The position numbers and the translations under genes were made by a program. From contig JAGGWT010000060.1 in NCBI GenBank assembly GCA_021163455.1, positions 1 to 15,487 of the forward strand: a stretch of 15,487 nucleotides of DNA, given 5' to 3'. The notes beneath the pieces were generated by a model, which did no database searches, had not been told where the DNA came from, and saw nothing but the letters and a program-made list of their open reading frames with translations. Every line of letters starts with the position of its first letter. Position 1 is the first letter of the stretch. Origin of the DNA: Thermoplasmata archaeon (GTDB lineage Archaea > Thermoplasmatota > E2 > DHVEG-1 > B18-G2). Below are positions 6,072 to 13,908 of the stretch, piece by piece.

Positions 6072-7379
6072 TCAACTGGGATATTTTCCGCTGAATAGAA
6101 ACCTGTGAAAGTGTCTTGTGAAGAGCATGTTTCGAACAAACTTGCTGAAGAAATCGTAAACACACAGATTTTTACTTCCCCCGATGCATCTTCTCATTGC
6201 ATTTGAAAAGGAATAAAATCCAGTAGCTACCTTCTTGATGCCTTCCAGAAGCTGCTCCACCGTCATATTCTTAGGTTGGAAGACCACATTTCCTTCGTTG
6301 TATTTGGACCAATCTTTTGTCAATATCCTGTTCTGTTTGTCCAATTCCTCAAATATCGCGGTACCTGGATATGGTGTCAAAATAGCAAAGGCGGCAGTAT
6401 CAAGGTCCAGCTCTTTTAACATCTCCAGCGTATTATCAAAAACATCTGTCGTATCAGTATCAAAACCAAACATGAATAAGCCTGCCACCATCATTCCGTA
6501 GTCCTTAATTTTCTTCACTGCTTTTCTGTATTCCTCTATACGGTTGGTTCTTTTTCCCACTGAATTTATGGCTGCCTGCGAAACAGACTCAAACCCAACC
6601 TGCCATCTGAAGCAACCCGCCTCACTCGCAAGCTTTAGAAGTTTATCATCTCTGGCAAGAACATTCACATTACCGTAGCAATCAAATCGTTTGTTCAAAC
6701 CTATCATCTCCTTGAAAAGCTTCTTGGTGTAGTCCGTGTTTATGGTCATTGATGCATCTACAAAAAACAGATATTTGCACTTGATGGACTGTATCTCTTC
6801 TATTACATTCTCCACCGGGCGAGTACGATGTACTCTTCCCTCAACTCTGTGTACTGTACAGAATTTACACCCAACAGGGCATCCTCTTGTTGCCTGAATA
6901 GGAGCAATAGATGTAGGTATATCATCGGTTCTCTTTGCCGGAGGTATCAGTTTCGGATCAACAAATTCCTCGGAAACATAGAATGGTTTCAATTTCTTTC
7001 CTCTTTCCAGATCGTCTATCAATTTCGGCCATGTTAATTCAGCTTCGCCTATAACTACTGCATCTGCGTGTTCTTTTGCTTCGTCAGGTAAAACGGTTGG
7101 GTGATAACCACCTAGAGCAACCTTTACTCCTCTTTTTCTGAATTTATCAGCTATCTCATACCCTCTCGGAGCATTACAGGTTAGACAGGATATCCCGACA
7201 AGGTCATATTCTTCATCAAAATCAATATCTGAAAATTTCTCATCCACTATCTCAACTTCATGTTTTTCTGGCGTTATTGCGGCTATTTGCTGGAGTGACA
7301 AGAAAGAGGGAAGATAACCAAATCTATACAGAAGGGTTCTCTTCTTGCCAGAAAATGGAGAAACCAATAATATTCTCAT
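6072..7379 (-). CDS. B12-binding-type radical SAM protein (copy 1)
   Basis: A 435-residue class B-type radical SAM enzyme. Residues 1-125 are a Rossmann-like cobalamin-binding domain (ILLVSPFSGKK, VDEKFSDIDFD, GGYHPTVLPDEA, VIGEAE), but the base-off DxHxxG motif is absent. Residues 160-360 are the radical SAM barrel with the cluster motif GCPVGCKFC (C167, C171, C174), then VGFESVSQ, GLFMFGFDTDT and ILTPYPGTAIFE. The C-terminal FQPKNMTVEQLLEG segment is typical of DUF4070-bearing members such as hopanoid HpnJ-like enzymes. These proteins methylate or rearrange unactivated carbons in lipids and sugars. It is a clear tandem paralogue of the next gene. ATG follows GAGG 7 nt upstream. Given its glycan neighbours, a sugar or membrane-lipid substrate is plausible; the reaction cannot be named. 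Confidence 0.9.
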   Translation of the reverse strand: MRILLVSPFSGKKRTLLYRFGYLPSFLSLQQIAAITPEKHEVEIVDEKFSDIDFDEEYDLVGISCLTCNAPRGYEIADKFRKRGVKVALGGYHPTVLPDEAKEHADAVVIGEAELTWPKLIDDLERGKKLKPFYVSEEFVDPKLIPPAKRTDDIPTSIAPIQATRGCPVGCKFCTVHRVEGRVHRTRPVENVIEEIQSIKCKYLFFVDASMTINTDYTKKLFKEMIGLNKRFDCYGNVNVLARDDKLLKLASEAGCFRWQVGFESVSQAAINSVGKRTNRIEEYRKAVKKIKDYGMMVAGLFMFGFDTDTTDVFDNTLEMLKELDLDTAAFAILTPYPGTAIFEELDKQNRILTKDWSKYNEGNVVFQPKNMTVEQLLEGIKKVATGFYSFSNAMRRCIGGSKNLCVYDFFSKFVRNMLFTRHFHRFLFSGKYPS

Positions 7380-7423
7380 GCTCTTCCTCGCCTCACTCTT
7401 TGCTGCTCAATTATCAGTTTGTG

Positions 7424-7440
7424 TTATTAAATTTTTTTCT
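7424..7440 (-). promoter_or_regulatory. Probable promoter of radical SAM copy 1
   Basis: On the minus strand this reads a purine/A-rich BRE-like stretch followed by TTTAATAA, centred about 48 nt before the ATG (7379). A start near 7401 would leave a 20-nt leader containing GAGG. The two radical SAM genes are separated by 68 nt with no minus-strand T tract, so read-through from copy 2 is also possible. Confidence 0.4.
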
Positions 7441-7447
7441 TGAAATT

Positions 7448-8779
7448 TTACGACTTTATCCTCTCTAAAATATAGAACCTTGTAAAAACGTTATCAATCA
7501 TGAATAAAAAAGGATGAAAATTAAGGATTCCTCGCCTGATTGCTTTAACAAATCTCTTTGCAATTTCATGGTAGGAGTAGAATATCCTGTGCAATTTTTT
7601 ATATTCGCTGAGAATTTCCTCCTTTGTGAAGTTCTTGGGTTCGAAAACGATGTTCTGATAGGTATATCTCGACCAGTCTTTCGTTAAAATTCTGCCTTCC
7701 TTGAGCAGTTTATCGTAAAGGGGTGTCCCAGGAAAAGGAGTTAAAATACTAAAGTCGGCTGAGTCGATTTCCGCTTTTCTTATAAATTCTAGTGTATCCT
7801 CAAAAATTGTTCTTTTATCGTGATCAAATCCAAACATGAAAAATCCGTGTACAAACATACCATGATCATGAATTTTCTTAACAGCCTTGTAGTACTCCTT
7901 AACTTTGTTGGTGTTCTTGTTAACCTCCCTAAGTGACTCCTGCGAGATTGACTCGAAACCTATATTCCATTGAATGCAACCAGCTTCTCTCGAAAGTTTG
8001 AGTAATTCATCATCCTTGCACAATGTGTTAATGTTCCCCAAAAAGATGAATTTTTTATTAACTTCTTCTTTTAATGCTTTACACAAAGTTTTCGTGTATT
8101 CGGTGTCGATAGTCATAGAAGTATCATAGAAATTTATCAATTTCTGGCGGACTCTTTTAATTTCTCCAGTGACATATTCCACAGGTCGTTTCCTGAACAC
8201 CCTCCCGTGCGTCGAGTTACCGACAAAGCAATATTTGCAGCGATATGGACAGCCTCTCGAGGACTGAACACCATTTACCAGAATTAATCTGTTCAAAATG
8301 TTTCTGTCAGGTGCAGGTAAGCCGGTCAGATCAGGAGGTTTTTTCTGAAAATAAAACGATTTTAATCTACCGTTTTCTAGATCCTCCAATAATTTAAACC
8401 ATATCCCTTCTGCCTCTCCTATAACGACACTATCTGCGTGCTGCTTGGCCTCTTCAGGCAACGCTGAAGCGTGAGGGCCACCAATAACAACTTTAGCACC
8501 TCTTTTCCTAAATTCGTCAGCAATTTCATAGGCTCTTATAATCTCGTGCGTCATGGCGGTAATCCCAACTAAATCGTAATCTTTCTCAAAGTCGATTTTC
8601 TGATGGCACTCGTCCACCATTTCGACTTTGTGTTTTCTGGGTGTTACCGCAGATAACATAGGAAAGGTCAGGGGAGGACATAATACATTCATTTTTCCAA
8701 TGACTTTATGGAAAAAGCCCCGTTTGTCTCCTCCAGTTTTGCTTAAATCTGGATTTGGATGAACAAACAGTATATTCAT
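7448..8779 (-). CDS. B12-binding-type radical SAM protein (copy 2)
   Basis: A 443-residue paralogue of the neighbouring radical SAM protein. Domain order is the same: a cobalamin-type Rossmann domain (1-135; ILFVHPNPDLSKTGG, GGPHASALPEEAKQHAD, VIGEAEG; again no DxHxxG), then the radical SAM barrel with GCPYRCKYC (C177, C181, C184), GFESISQESL, GFFMFGFDHDK, SILTPFPGTPLYDKL and FEPKNFTKEE. Shared blocks such as the Cx3Cx2C region and FMFGFD show that the pair arose by duplication, but they have diverged across their length, suggesting different reactions or a heteromeric partner relationship (inference). It is likely a methyltransferase or C-C bond-forming tailoring enzyme for lipid or sugar. 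An AT-rich box about 30 nt upstream of ATG and lack of a clear ribosome-binding site suggest a leaderless transcript. Confidence 0.9.
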   Translation of the reverse strand: MNILFVHPNPDLSKTGGDKRGFFHKVIGKMNVLCPPLTFPMLSAVTPRKHKVEMVDECHQKIDFEKDYDLVGITAMTHEIIRAYEIADEFRKRGAKVVIGGPHASALPEEAKQHADSVVIGEAEGIWFKLLEDLENGRLKSFYFQKKPPDLTGLPAPDRNILNRLILVNGVQSSRGCPYRCKYCFVGNSTHGRVFRKRPVEYVTGEIKRVRQKLINFYDTSMTIDTEYTKTLCKALKEEVNKKFIFLGNINTLCKDDELLKLSREAGCIQWNIGFESISQESLREVNKNTNKVKEYYKAVKKIHDHGMFVHGFFMFGFDHDKRTIFEDTLEFIRKAEIDSADFSILTPFPGTPLYDKLLKEGRILTKDWSRYTYQNIVFEPKNFTKEEILSEYKKLHRIFYSYHEIAKRFVKAIRRGILNFHPFLFMIDNVFTRFYILERIKS

Positions 8780-8804
8780 GCTGTTTTCCCGATTTCTTTC
8801 CCAA

Positions 8805-8813
8805 CTTAATAAT
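8805..8813 (-). promoter_or_regulatory. Probable promoter of radical SAM copy 2 (leaderless)
   Basis: ATTATTAAG on the minus strand is centred about 30 nt before the ATG at 8779, preceded by the A-rich GTAAAAG. Transcription would begin within a few nt of the ATG. It follows the T-tract that ends the deacetylase gene, which fits a separate transcription unit. Confidence 0.4.
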
Positions 8814-8847
8814 CTTTTACCTTAACTATTTTGAAACTTTTGACAAG

Positions 8848-8853
8848 AAAAAA
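8848..8853 (-). terminator. T6 tract after the deacetylase gene
   Basis: Immediately after the TGA stop (8856-8858) the minus strand reads AA then six T, without a hairpin, as for an archaeal terminator. It separates the glycosyltransferase-aminotransferase-deacetylase unit from the radical SAM genes. Confidence 0.45.
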
Positions 8854-8855
8854 TT

Positions 8856-9698
8856 TCATTCAATTTGCAAGACTTCCTTAATGGGTGCAAAGGAAAATCT
8901 CTGCAACAGCTTTTCGAGTCTCTTCAGAGAAGATTTTATTCCGTGGTATATTCGTACGTTTTGTGGAAAGGGCAAAACTTTTGGTGTAGCGGGATACGTT
9001 TCCCATGGATGTATATAGAACACTGCAGGTCTACCTTCCCTGTTGACTTTACGTATACCTTCCACAATGAACCAGAGTGGTAGAATCCTGAAATAATACC
9101 CTCCAGAGATGGGCACATTTTTTCCTAATATATTAACAACGGTGAGAGGGAACTCAACTATGGGGCTATCAGGGTCGATTTTGCTTACATCCTCCTTCGA
9201 TGGTTTATATGGCTCAAGTGGCGCCGTAGGCACACCATACAATCGTGTCTTGTAAGGAAATATGCTAGAATCGTACTTGAAATTGTATTTTATCAGCACG
9301 TTGAATGCCCATTTTGTTGAATTATCTATGGAAAAGCTCGGTGCTCTAAATCCAATGGGTCTTTCTCCAGTAATTCTATTCAAAAGGTCGACCGATTTTT
9401 TGATTTCTGCTTCAAACTCCTCCTCATTGAGTTTATGCAATATTGTGTGTGAATATCCATGTGATGCGATTTCGTGACCTCTCTCATATATTTCTTTCAC
9501 CAGATCAGGTAACTCTTCCGCAGTTTTCCCAAGCACAAAAAATGTGGCACGGACATCATATTTATCAAAAAGATGGAGTAGGGGCATGGTTGCTTCAATC
9601 ACCTGATCGCTGTTTTTATCATGCACGGACGTGCAGTAGTTGGAAAATGGTTCACCCGAGTACCAGAATTCAAAATCCACAGTCATTGCGTTAATCAT
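8856..9698 (-). CDS. Polysaccharide deacetylase with DUF3473 C-terminus (NodB fold)
   Basis: A 280-residue carbohydrate esterase 4-type deacetylase removing acetyl groups from N-acetylated sugars. Starting at ATG 9698 gives MINAMTVDFEFW, matching the MxNAxTVDxE start of the exopolysaccharide-locus (XrtA/PEP-CTERM-type) subfamily; a TTG six nt upstream adds only two residues and ATG 9686 is a further option. NodB motifs: D8 of TVDFE (catalytic base), HGYSH (H80, H84 metal ligands), GFRAPSFS (R118), and the C-terminal FYIHPWE motif. DUF3473 signatures are PAVFYIHPWE and RLEKLLQRFSF near the end. The TVDFEFW sequence replaces the usual acidic residue after DxE with Phe. No signal peptide, so it is cytoplasmic and may act on a lipid-linked intermediate. 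It is 28 nt from the upstream aminotransferase gene and probably in its operon. Confidence 0.9.
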   Translation of the reverse strand: MINAMTVDFEFWYSGEPFSNYCTSVHDKNSDQVIEATMPLLHLFDKYDVRATFFVLGKTAEELPDLVKEIYERGHEIASHGYSHTILHKLNEEEFEAEIKKSVDLLNRITGERPIGFRAPSFSIDNSTKWAFNVLIKYNFKYDSSIFPYKTRLYGVPTAPLEPYKPSKEDVSKIDPDSPIVEFPLTVVNILGKNVPISGGYYFRILPLWFIVEGIRKVNREGRPAVFYIHPWETYPATPKVLPFPQNVRIYHGIKSSLKRLEKLLQRFSFAPIKEVLQIE

Positions 9699-9726
9699 CT
9701 TCAATTTGGTAAAAAGTAGCCGGACA

Positions 9727-10905
9727 TCATAAACTTTTCTTAACCGCTTTCACGACCTGTTCCATCTTCTCAGGATCATCTGCCAGAGAAGGATAAATGG
9801 GCAGATTCACAACAGTTTTTGATGCGAGTAAAGAGTTTGGAAATTTGTCGTCAGCATATTTCCTGAATATTCCTCTATAGGGTACAGAATAATGATAGAA
9901 CTTATCAACGGCCACGCCTTTTTTGTGCATCCTTTCCTCAAAGATAGTTCTCTTTTTGACTCTTACTGTATAGTATGCATAAGTTGCTCCTTCTACTATA
10001 GGTGGTAGAGAGATTTCTTTCAAGTTGTGCAATTCTTCGTCATAGAACCTCGCTATTTCGATTCTTCGTTTGATCATGTCTTTAGCTTTCTTGATTTGAG
10101 CCAGTCCAATCTTTGCTTGAATGCAATGTAGGAGATTTAGGAAATCCGAAGGTATGTGCCTCCTGAAAGAGCTGAAATAATTCTTGTAGAAATTTTCCCT
10201 CGCTTTTCTTATCCATATATCTGTAATCTTGTAGAGCACATCATCAAAAATAAAATACGTAGAGAAAAATTTGACAATATTTCTCAATGTGGATAAAGGG
10301 GATTGTTTTTTAAAATTTTTATCAATATACTCGCACAATCGCTGGTGGATATCTTTATTGTTTGTTGTTATCATTCCTCCACCGCATGCAAATATCTGCT
10401 TGTAAAGTCCAAAACTGTAAAATGCAGCATCACCGTATTTCCCCACACCTTTAGTTAGTAATCCCTGCCCGGCATCCTCGAAAATCAATATCTCCTCATC
10501 CACTTCTTCCCTCAGTGCTTTCACATTCGCTGGGTATCCATACATATGTATGGGGATAAGAACTTTGGTTTTGTTTGTGATTCTAGAGAAAGCGTCTTCT
10601 GGTAAAATATTGTAATCTCTCAATGATACTCTGCAAAATCTGACGATATTTCCAGATGCTATCACGACAGAAGGTATAGCTGCACATGTATATGACGGGA
10701 CAAGGATTTCGCTTTGTTTTATCTTAAGGGATTTAAGCAGAGCATAGAGACCTGTTCTGGCATAAGGTACAGCCACAGCATATCTACTACCCACAAGTTT
10801 GGCGAATTTCTTTTCAAATTCGCTTATTGCTTTGCCACTCTGGCAGGATAGAAAATATCTTATTTCTTCTTCATCGAAAAATGGTTGAAATCTAGGTATC
10901 ATCAT
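9727..10905 (-). CDS. DegT/DnrJ/EryC1/StrS-type aminotransferase, divergent
   Basis: A 392-residue PLP enzyme of the sugar aminotransferase family, distinct from the one at 3578. Numbered from the chosen start: ARTGLYALL (phosphate-binding loop), EILVPSYTCAAIPSVV, FEDAGQGL (the D and Q that contact PLP) and SFGLYKQIFACGGGM, with K169 as the PLP lysine. Between about residues 195 and 250 there is an aromatic and basic stretch (STYFIFDDVLYKITDIW region) that is longer than in typical members and may contact a lipid-linked substrate (inference). Start: the ATG at 10905 lies 5 nt after GAGGGTGA (10911-10918); earlier ATG/AT-rich starts would sit on or before that site, and ATG 10902 is equally possible. 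It overlaps the glycosyltransferase gene by 14 nt. Confidence 0.88.
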   Translation of the reverse strand: MMIPRFQPFFDEEEIRYFLSCQSGKAISEFEKKFAKLVGSRYAVAVPYARTGLYALLKSLKIKQSEILVPSYTCAAIPSVVIASGNIVRFCRVSLRDYNILPEDAFSRITNKTKVLIPIHMYGYPANVKALREEVDEEILIFEDAGQGLLTKGVGKYGDAAFYSFGLYKQIFACGGGMITTNNKDIHQRLCEYIDKNFKKQSPLSTLRNIVKFFSTYFIFDDVLYKITDIWIRKARENFYKNYFSSFRRHIPSDFLNLLHCIQAKIGLAQIKKAKDMIKRRIEIARFYDEELHNLKEISLPPIVEGATYAYYTVRVKKRTIFEERMHKKGVAVDKFYHYSVPYRGIFRKYADDKFPNSLLASKTVVNLPIYPSLADDPEKMEQVVKAVKKSL

Positions 10906-12088
10906 CTCCATCACCCTCTTTATAGGAACTGAGTTCATCCATTATCTGGATGTAAGTATTCACAGTCTCTCTTGCAATGTTTTTCCAGGATAATCTGTCC
11001 ATCAATTCATCAGCGTCTTTCTCCAATTTTTGAAGCAATTCCCTATTGGAAAGCAGCTCAACAATGGCTTCAGAAAGTGCATCGGTATCTTCGGGTTGCA
11101 CAATACATCTTTTGTCCTTAACATACGATGGTAAACCACCTATATCTGTAACAATCATCGGTTTTCTGAAAGAGAGAGCCAATGCGGCGGCGCCTCCGTG
11201 GGTATCAAATGGCTCCTTATATGGGAATACACAGATGTCCGATGCGGAAATGTAATAACTTAGTTCAGTATCTGGTAAATAGCCAAGTTTCATTTTCACA
11301 CAATCTTCTAAATTGAGTTTCTTTATCAGTTCAACATATTCCTTCCAGTGAGGCAAAGGTCGACCGGCAACGAGTAAAAGAACATCTCTGATTTTCTCTC
11401 TGATTTTTGGCATAGCTTTTAGCAGTACGTCCAGACCTTTATACCTCCACAGATACCCAAAAAATAAAAGGACTTTTCTGTTCCGTGGAATCCCCAGGTA
11501 GCATCTGGCTTTCGTTTTGGAAATCTTTTCAGGATTGTTTCCGAATTTCAAAAAACCATGTGTTATAATGAATACCTTCTTATTCTTAACTTTATACAAC
11601 TGAAATAATCTCTTCTTGTTTCTTTCATTGTGGACAATGAGAGCATCAGATAGTGAAAAAATAATTTTGTTGAACATGCTGTCGATTGTTCTAATAAATA
11701 TATTCTTCATGTGGGGAGTCACATTGTGGATAGTTATCACTATCTTTTTTCCTCTTAATCTGATGATCGGTAAAATTACACTGTATATCATACCTGTGTA
11801 CCATGCCCAGTGCTGAACATGGACAATTTCTCCCTCGGCTTTAATCCCGGCTTGAAACCATGTAATGGGATTATAAGGTATCAATATGTACTCTACCGCC
11901 ATATTTGATAGTTTTTTCAATTGCTCTTCCTTGGCTTTTTTTATTCTGTCTGATGAGAAATTGACAAATAGGTTTTTGAAACTGTAAAACTCCAGGTTCA
12001 CTAACTTTGCAATCTCTTCAGCGAGATGAGAACAGTAGTGACATATAGACCTTTCGGGTGGAAGTACGCCCATCATCGTTACTTTCAT
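10892..12088 (-). CDS. Glycosyltransferase family 4-like (GT-B) protein
   Basis: A 398-residue retaining-type GT-B glycosyltransferase with the GT1-type C-terminal domain. N-terminal half (1-190): GxxPPERS loop, HVQHWAWYTG and IHNVTPHMKN. C-terminal half: LLFFGYLWRYKGLDVLLKA (208-225, phosphate-binding region), LLLVAGRPLP, LGYLPDTELSYYISASDICVFPY and PFDTHGGAAALALSFRKPMIVTDIGG (293-318). The usual E-x7-E nucleotide-sugar motif is altered: E292 is present but the second Glu appears replaced by Ala in the GGAAALAL run. No membrane segment or signal is evident. ATG at 12088 has GGAGGT 8 nt upstream. It heads the minus-strand operon and likely adds a sugar to a lipid carrier or glycan; donor and acceptor are unknown. 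Confidence 0.9.
   Translation of the reverse strand: MKVTMMGVLPPERSICHYCSHLAEEIAKLVNLEFYSFKNLFVNFSSDRIKKAKEEQLKKLSNMAVEYILIPYNPITWFQAGIKAEGEIVHVQHWAWYTGMIYSVILPIIRLRGKKIVITIHNVTPHMKNIFIRTIDSMFNKIIFSLSDALIVHNERNKKRLFQLYKVKNKKVFIITHGFLKFGNNPEKISKTKARCYLGIPRNRKVLLFFGYLWRYKGLDVLLKAMPKIREKIRDVLLLVAGRPLPHWKEYVELIKKLNLEDCVKMKLGYLPDTELSYYISASDICVFPYKEPFDTHGGAAALALSFRKPMIVTDIGGLPSYVKDKRCIVQPEDTDALSEAIVELLSNRELLQKLEKDADELMDRLSWKNIARETVNTYIQIMDELSSYKEGDGDDDT
10911..10918 (-). promoter_or_regulatory. Ribosome-binding site GAGGGTGA that sets the aminotransferase start
   Basis: Located inside the last codons of the glycosyltransferase gene, 5 nt before ATG 10905. It argues against the ATG at 10911 and the more upstream start at 10938, which gives a non-family N-terminus. 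Confidence 0.6.
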
Positions 12089-12096
12089 TCTGCAGA

Positions 12097-12102
12097 ACCT
12101 CC
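12097..12102 (-). promoter_or_regulatory. Ribosome-binding site for the glycosyltransferase gene
   Basis: GGAGGT on the minus strand, 8 nt before ATG 12088. It confirms the start and shows that this transcript has a leader, unlike the downstream radical SAM gene. Confidence 0.65.
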
Positions 12103-12130
12103 GCCGCTATTACTAAATATTGCTTTTGGT

Positions 12131-12141
12131 AAGAATAAACT
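12131..12141 (-). promoter_or_regulatory. Probable TATA region for the glycosyltransferase operon
   Basis: Minus-strand AAGTTTATTC preceded by CTAACAAA; a start about 25 nt downstream (near 12112) leaves a leader that includes the GGAGGT site. A second AT-rich box near 12112-12121 is too close to the gene. Confidence 0.35.
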
Positions 12142-12166
12142 TTTGTTAGATTGGGGGTATATCAGC

Positions 12167-12181
12167 AAAAATTTATTTATA
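12167..12181 (+). promoter_or_regulatory. Promoter (BRE/TATA) of the MinD-ferredoxin operon
   Basis: AAAAATTTATTTATA is the best archaeal promoter in the window: an A-rich BRE-like stretch, then a TTTATTTATA box. Transcription would start about 25 nt on, near 12202, leaving a short leader with GGGGT (12205-12209) before ATG 12215. The 126-nt space 12089-12214 is therefore a divergent promoter region marking the edge of the glycan block. Confidence 0.6.
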
Positions 12182-12214
12182 ATAGGCTTTCACTCATCTC
12201 GTACGGGGTAAAAC

Positions 12215-13048
12215 ATGATCATATCAATAGCCAGCGGAAAGGGAGGAACAGGAAAAACCACCGTAGCGGTGAATCTTGCTTTAAGTTTGGAAAATGTTCA
12301 ACTTATAGATTGTGATGTTGAGGAGCCAAATGACCACATCTTTCTGAATCCGGATATTGAAAAGAGCGAAGATGTATATGTTGAATATCCTGTTATAGAT
12401 AAAGAGAAATGTGACCTTTGTGGGCAATGTGCAAGTTTTTGCATGTACAATGCAATAGCGGTGACAAAGAATGATATAATGGTTTTCCCAGAGCTATGCC
12501 ATTCATGTGGGGGTTGCAAACTTGTTTGCCCAAGAGATGCTATAGATTATAAGAGGAGGAGTATAGGGAAGATAGAAAGTGGAAAATCAGGAGATATTGA
12601 GTTTTACAGAGGAATATTGAATTTGGGGGAAGCAAGAACCACACCCGTAATCAAGGAACTGAAGAAGAAAATCGATAAGAACAGAGACGTTATACTCGAT
12701 GCTCCGCCCGGAGCCGGATGTGCAGTGATAGAAACCATAGAATCCTCGGATTTCTGTATACTCGTCACAGAACCAACGCCCTTTGGATTGTATGATTTGA
12801 AGATTGCGGTTGATGTTGTCAGGAGATTGAAGAAGCCCTTTGGTGTAATCATAAATAAAGATGGTATGGGCGATAAAAAAGTTGAGGTATTCTGTAGTAG
12901 GGAAAACATACCCATACTCCTAAGAATACCTTTTGATAAGAAAATAGCCGATTTATATTCTAAAGGAGTGCCTTTTGTTCTGGAGATGGAGGAGTGGAAG
13001 GGGAGATTCAGGACGATGGTTGATGAGATCAAGGAGAGATTGGCATGA
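12215..13048 (+). CDS. MinD-superfamily P-loop ATPase with inserted 2[4Fe-4S] ferredoxin domain (copy 1)
   Basis: A 277-residue cytosolic protein. Residues 8-15 are the deviant Walker A GKGGTGKT, and DCDVEEPN (32-39) and LDAPPGAGC are the other nucleotide motifs. Between the halves lies a bacterial-type ferredoxin insert with two complete clusters: C66-x2-C69-x2-C72-x3-C76 and C95-x2-C98-x2-C101-x3-C105. The family (COG1149) is tied to ORP/Mrp loci of anaerobes, where a pair of such ATPases interacts with a Mo/Cu-cluster protein in Desulfovibrio; the biochemical role, possibly ATP-gated electron delivery to cluster assembly, is not settled. It overlaps the paralogous next gene by 4 nt. Its natural partners (Mrp, NifX-like, zinc ribbon) lie 9-11 kb upstream. 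Confidence 0.95.
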   Translation: MIISIASGKGGTGKTTVAVNLALSLENVQLIDCDVEEPNDHIFLNPDIEKSEDVYVEYPVIDKEKCDLCGQCASFCMYNAIAVTKNDIMVFPELCHSCGGCKLVCPRDAIDYKRRSIGKIESGKSGDIEFYRGILNLGEARTTPVIKELKKKIDKNRDVILDAPPGAGCAVIETIESSDFCILVTEPTPFGLYDLKIAVDVVRRLKKPFGVIINKDGMGDKKVEVFCSRENIPILLRIPFDKKIADLYSKGVPFVLEMEEWKGRFRTMVDEIKERLA

Positions 13049-13908
13049 AACAGATAACTGTGATAAGTGGAAAGGGTGGAACTGGAAAGACGAGTCTCAC
13101 TGCAGCACTATCTACAATTATCCGGAATAAAGTTATTGCTGATTGTGATGTTGATGCGCCTGATCTGCATCTTCTGCTGAATCCAAAGATTAAAAAAACA
13201 ATGGTGTTCCACGGGCTGAAACTTGCTGAGAGAGATGTTGAAAAATGTATACGTTGCATGAAGTGCTACGAGAACTGTAGATTCGATGCAATAAATGAGG
13301 AACTAGATATAGATGAAGACAAATGTGAGGGGTGTGGTGTATGCTCTTATGTGTGTCCCGTTGATGCGATATCCATGGTTGACAGAGATACAGGATTCAT
13401 ATATACATCCGAGACAAGATTCGGACCATTTGTATATGGAATTCTGAAAACAGCAGAGGAGGCAAGCGGAAAACTGGTTTCCATGGTCAGAGAAAGTGCC
13501 ATCGCGCTAGCGAGAGATAAAAATATGGATATGATAATCATAGACGGCCCACCAGGAACGGGATGCCCTGTTATAGCATCTCTTTCTGGGGTGGATATTG
13601 CTCTGATTGTAACAGAGCCAACAAAATCAGGGATACATGATATGGAGAGAGTGTTAAAAGTTGTTGAGCATTTCGGAGTAAAGCCTCTGGTTTGCATCAA
13701 CAAGTATGATTTGAACATTGAAAATTCTCTCAAAATAGAAGAGTTCTGTAAAAGGAACAAAATCGAAGTGGTTGGAAAGATATCTTTTGATGAGAGATTC
13801 ACCACTGCACTAATAAATGGAAAAAGCATAGTTGAGTATGATGCGGAGTGTGAAGCAACCAGGAAGATATTTGATATGTGGAGCAGAATCAAAGGGAGGT
13901 TGGAGTAG
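13045..13908 (+). CDS. MinD-superfamily P-loop ATPase with inserted 2[4Fe-4S] ferredoxin domain (copy 2)
   Basis: A 287-residue paralogue of the preceding protein. Walker A GKGGTGKT at 9-16, DCDVDAPD (33-40), and DGPPGTGCP as the switch motif (closer to the Mrp PPGTG form than the PPGAG of copy 1). Ferredoxin insert clusters are C68/C71/C74/C78 and C94/C97/C100/C104, all present. The second cluster context CEGCGVCSYVCP is a classic ferredoxin motif. The ATGA overlap and AAGGAGAG ribosome-binding site show coupled expression, consistent with an obligate heterodimer (inference; such genes nearly always come as pairs). The next gene starts directly after its TAG stop. Confidence 0.95.
   Translation: MKQITVISGKGGTGKTSLTAALSTIIRNKVIADCDVDAPDLHLLLNPKIKKTMVFHGLKLAERDVEKCIRCMKCYENCRFDAINEELDIDEDKCEGCGVCSYVCPVDAISMVDRDTGFIYTSETRFGPFVYGILKTAEEASGKLVSMVRESAIALARDKNMDMIIIDGPPGTGCPVIASLSGVDIALIVTEPTKSGIHDMERVLKVVEHFGVKPLVCINKYDLNIENSLKIEEFCKRNKIEVVGKISFDERFTTALINGKSIVEYDAECEATRKIFDMWSRIKGRLE

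Noticed and set aside
11581..11640. AT-richness as proof of transfer of the glycan block
   Set aside because: Spot counts differ (27% G+C here versus 48% at 1201-1260), but 13141-13200 in the flanking MinD gene is 38% and 10321-10380 in the block is 37%, so the trend is not clear without a full calculation.
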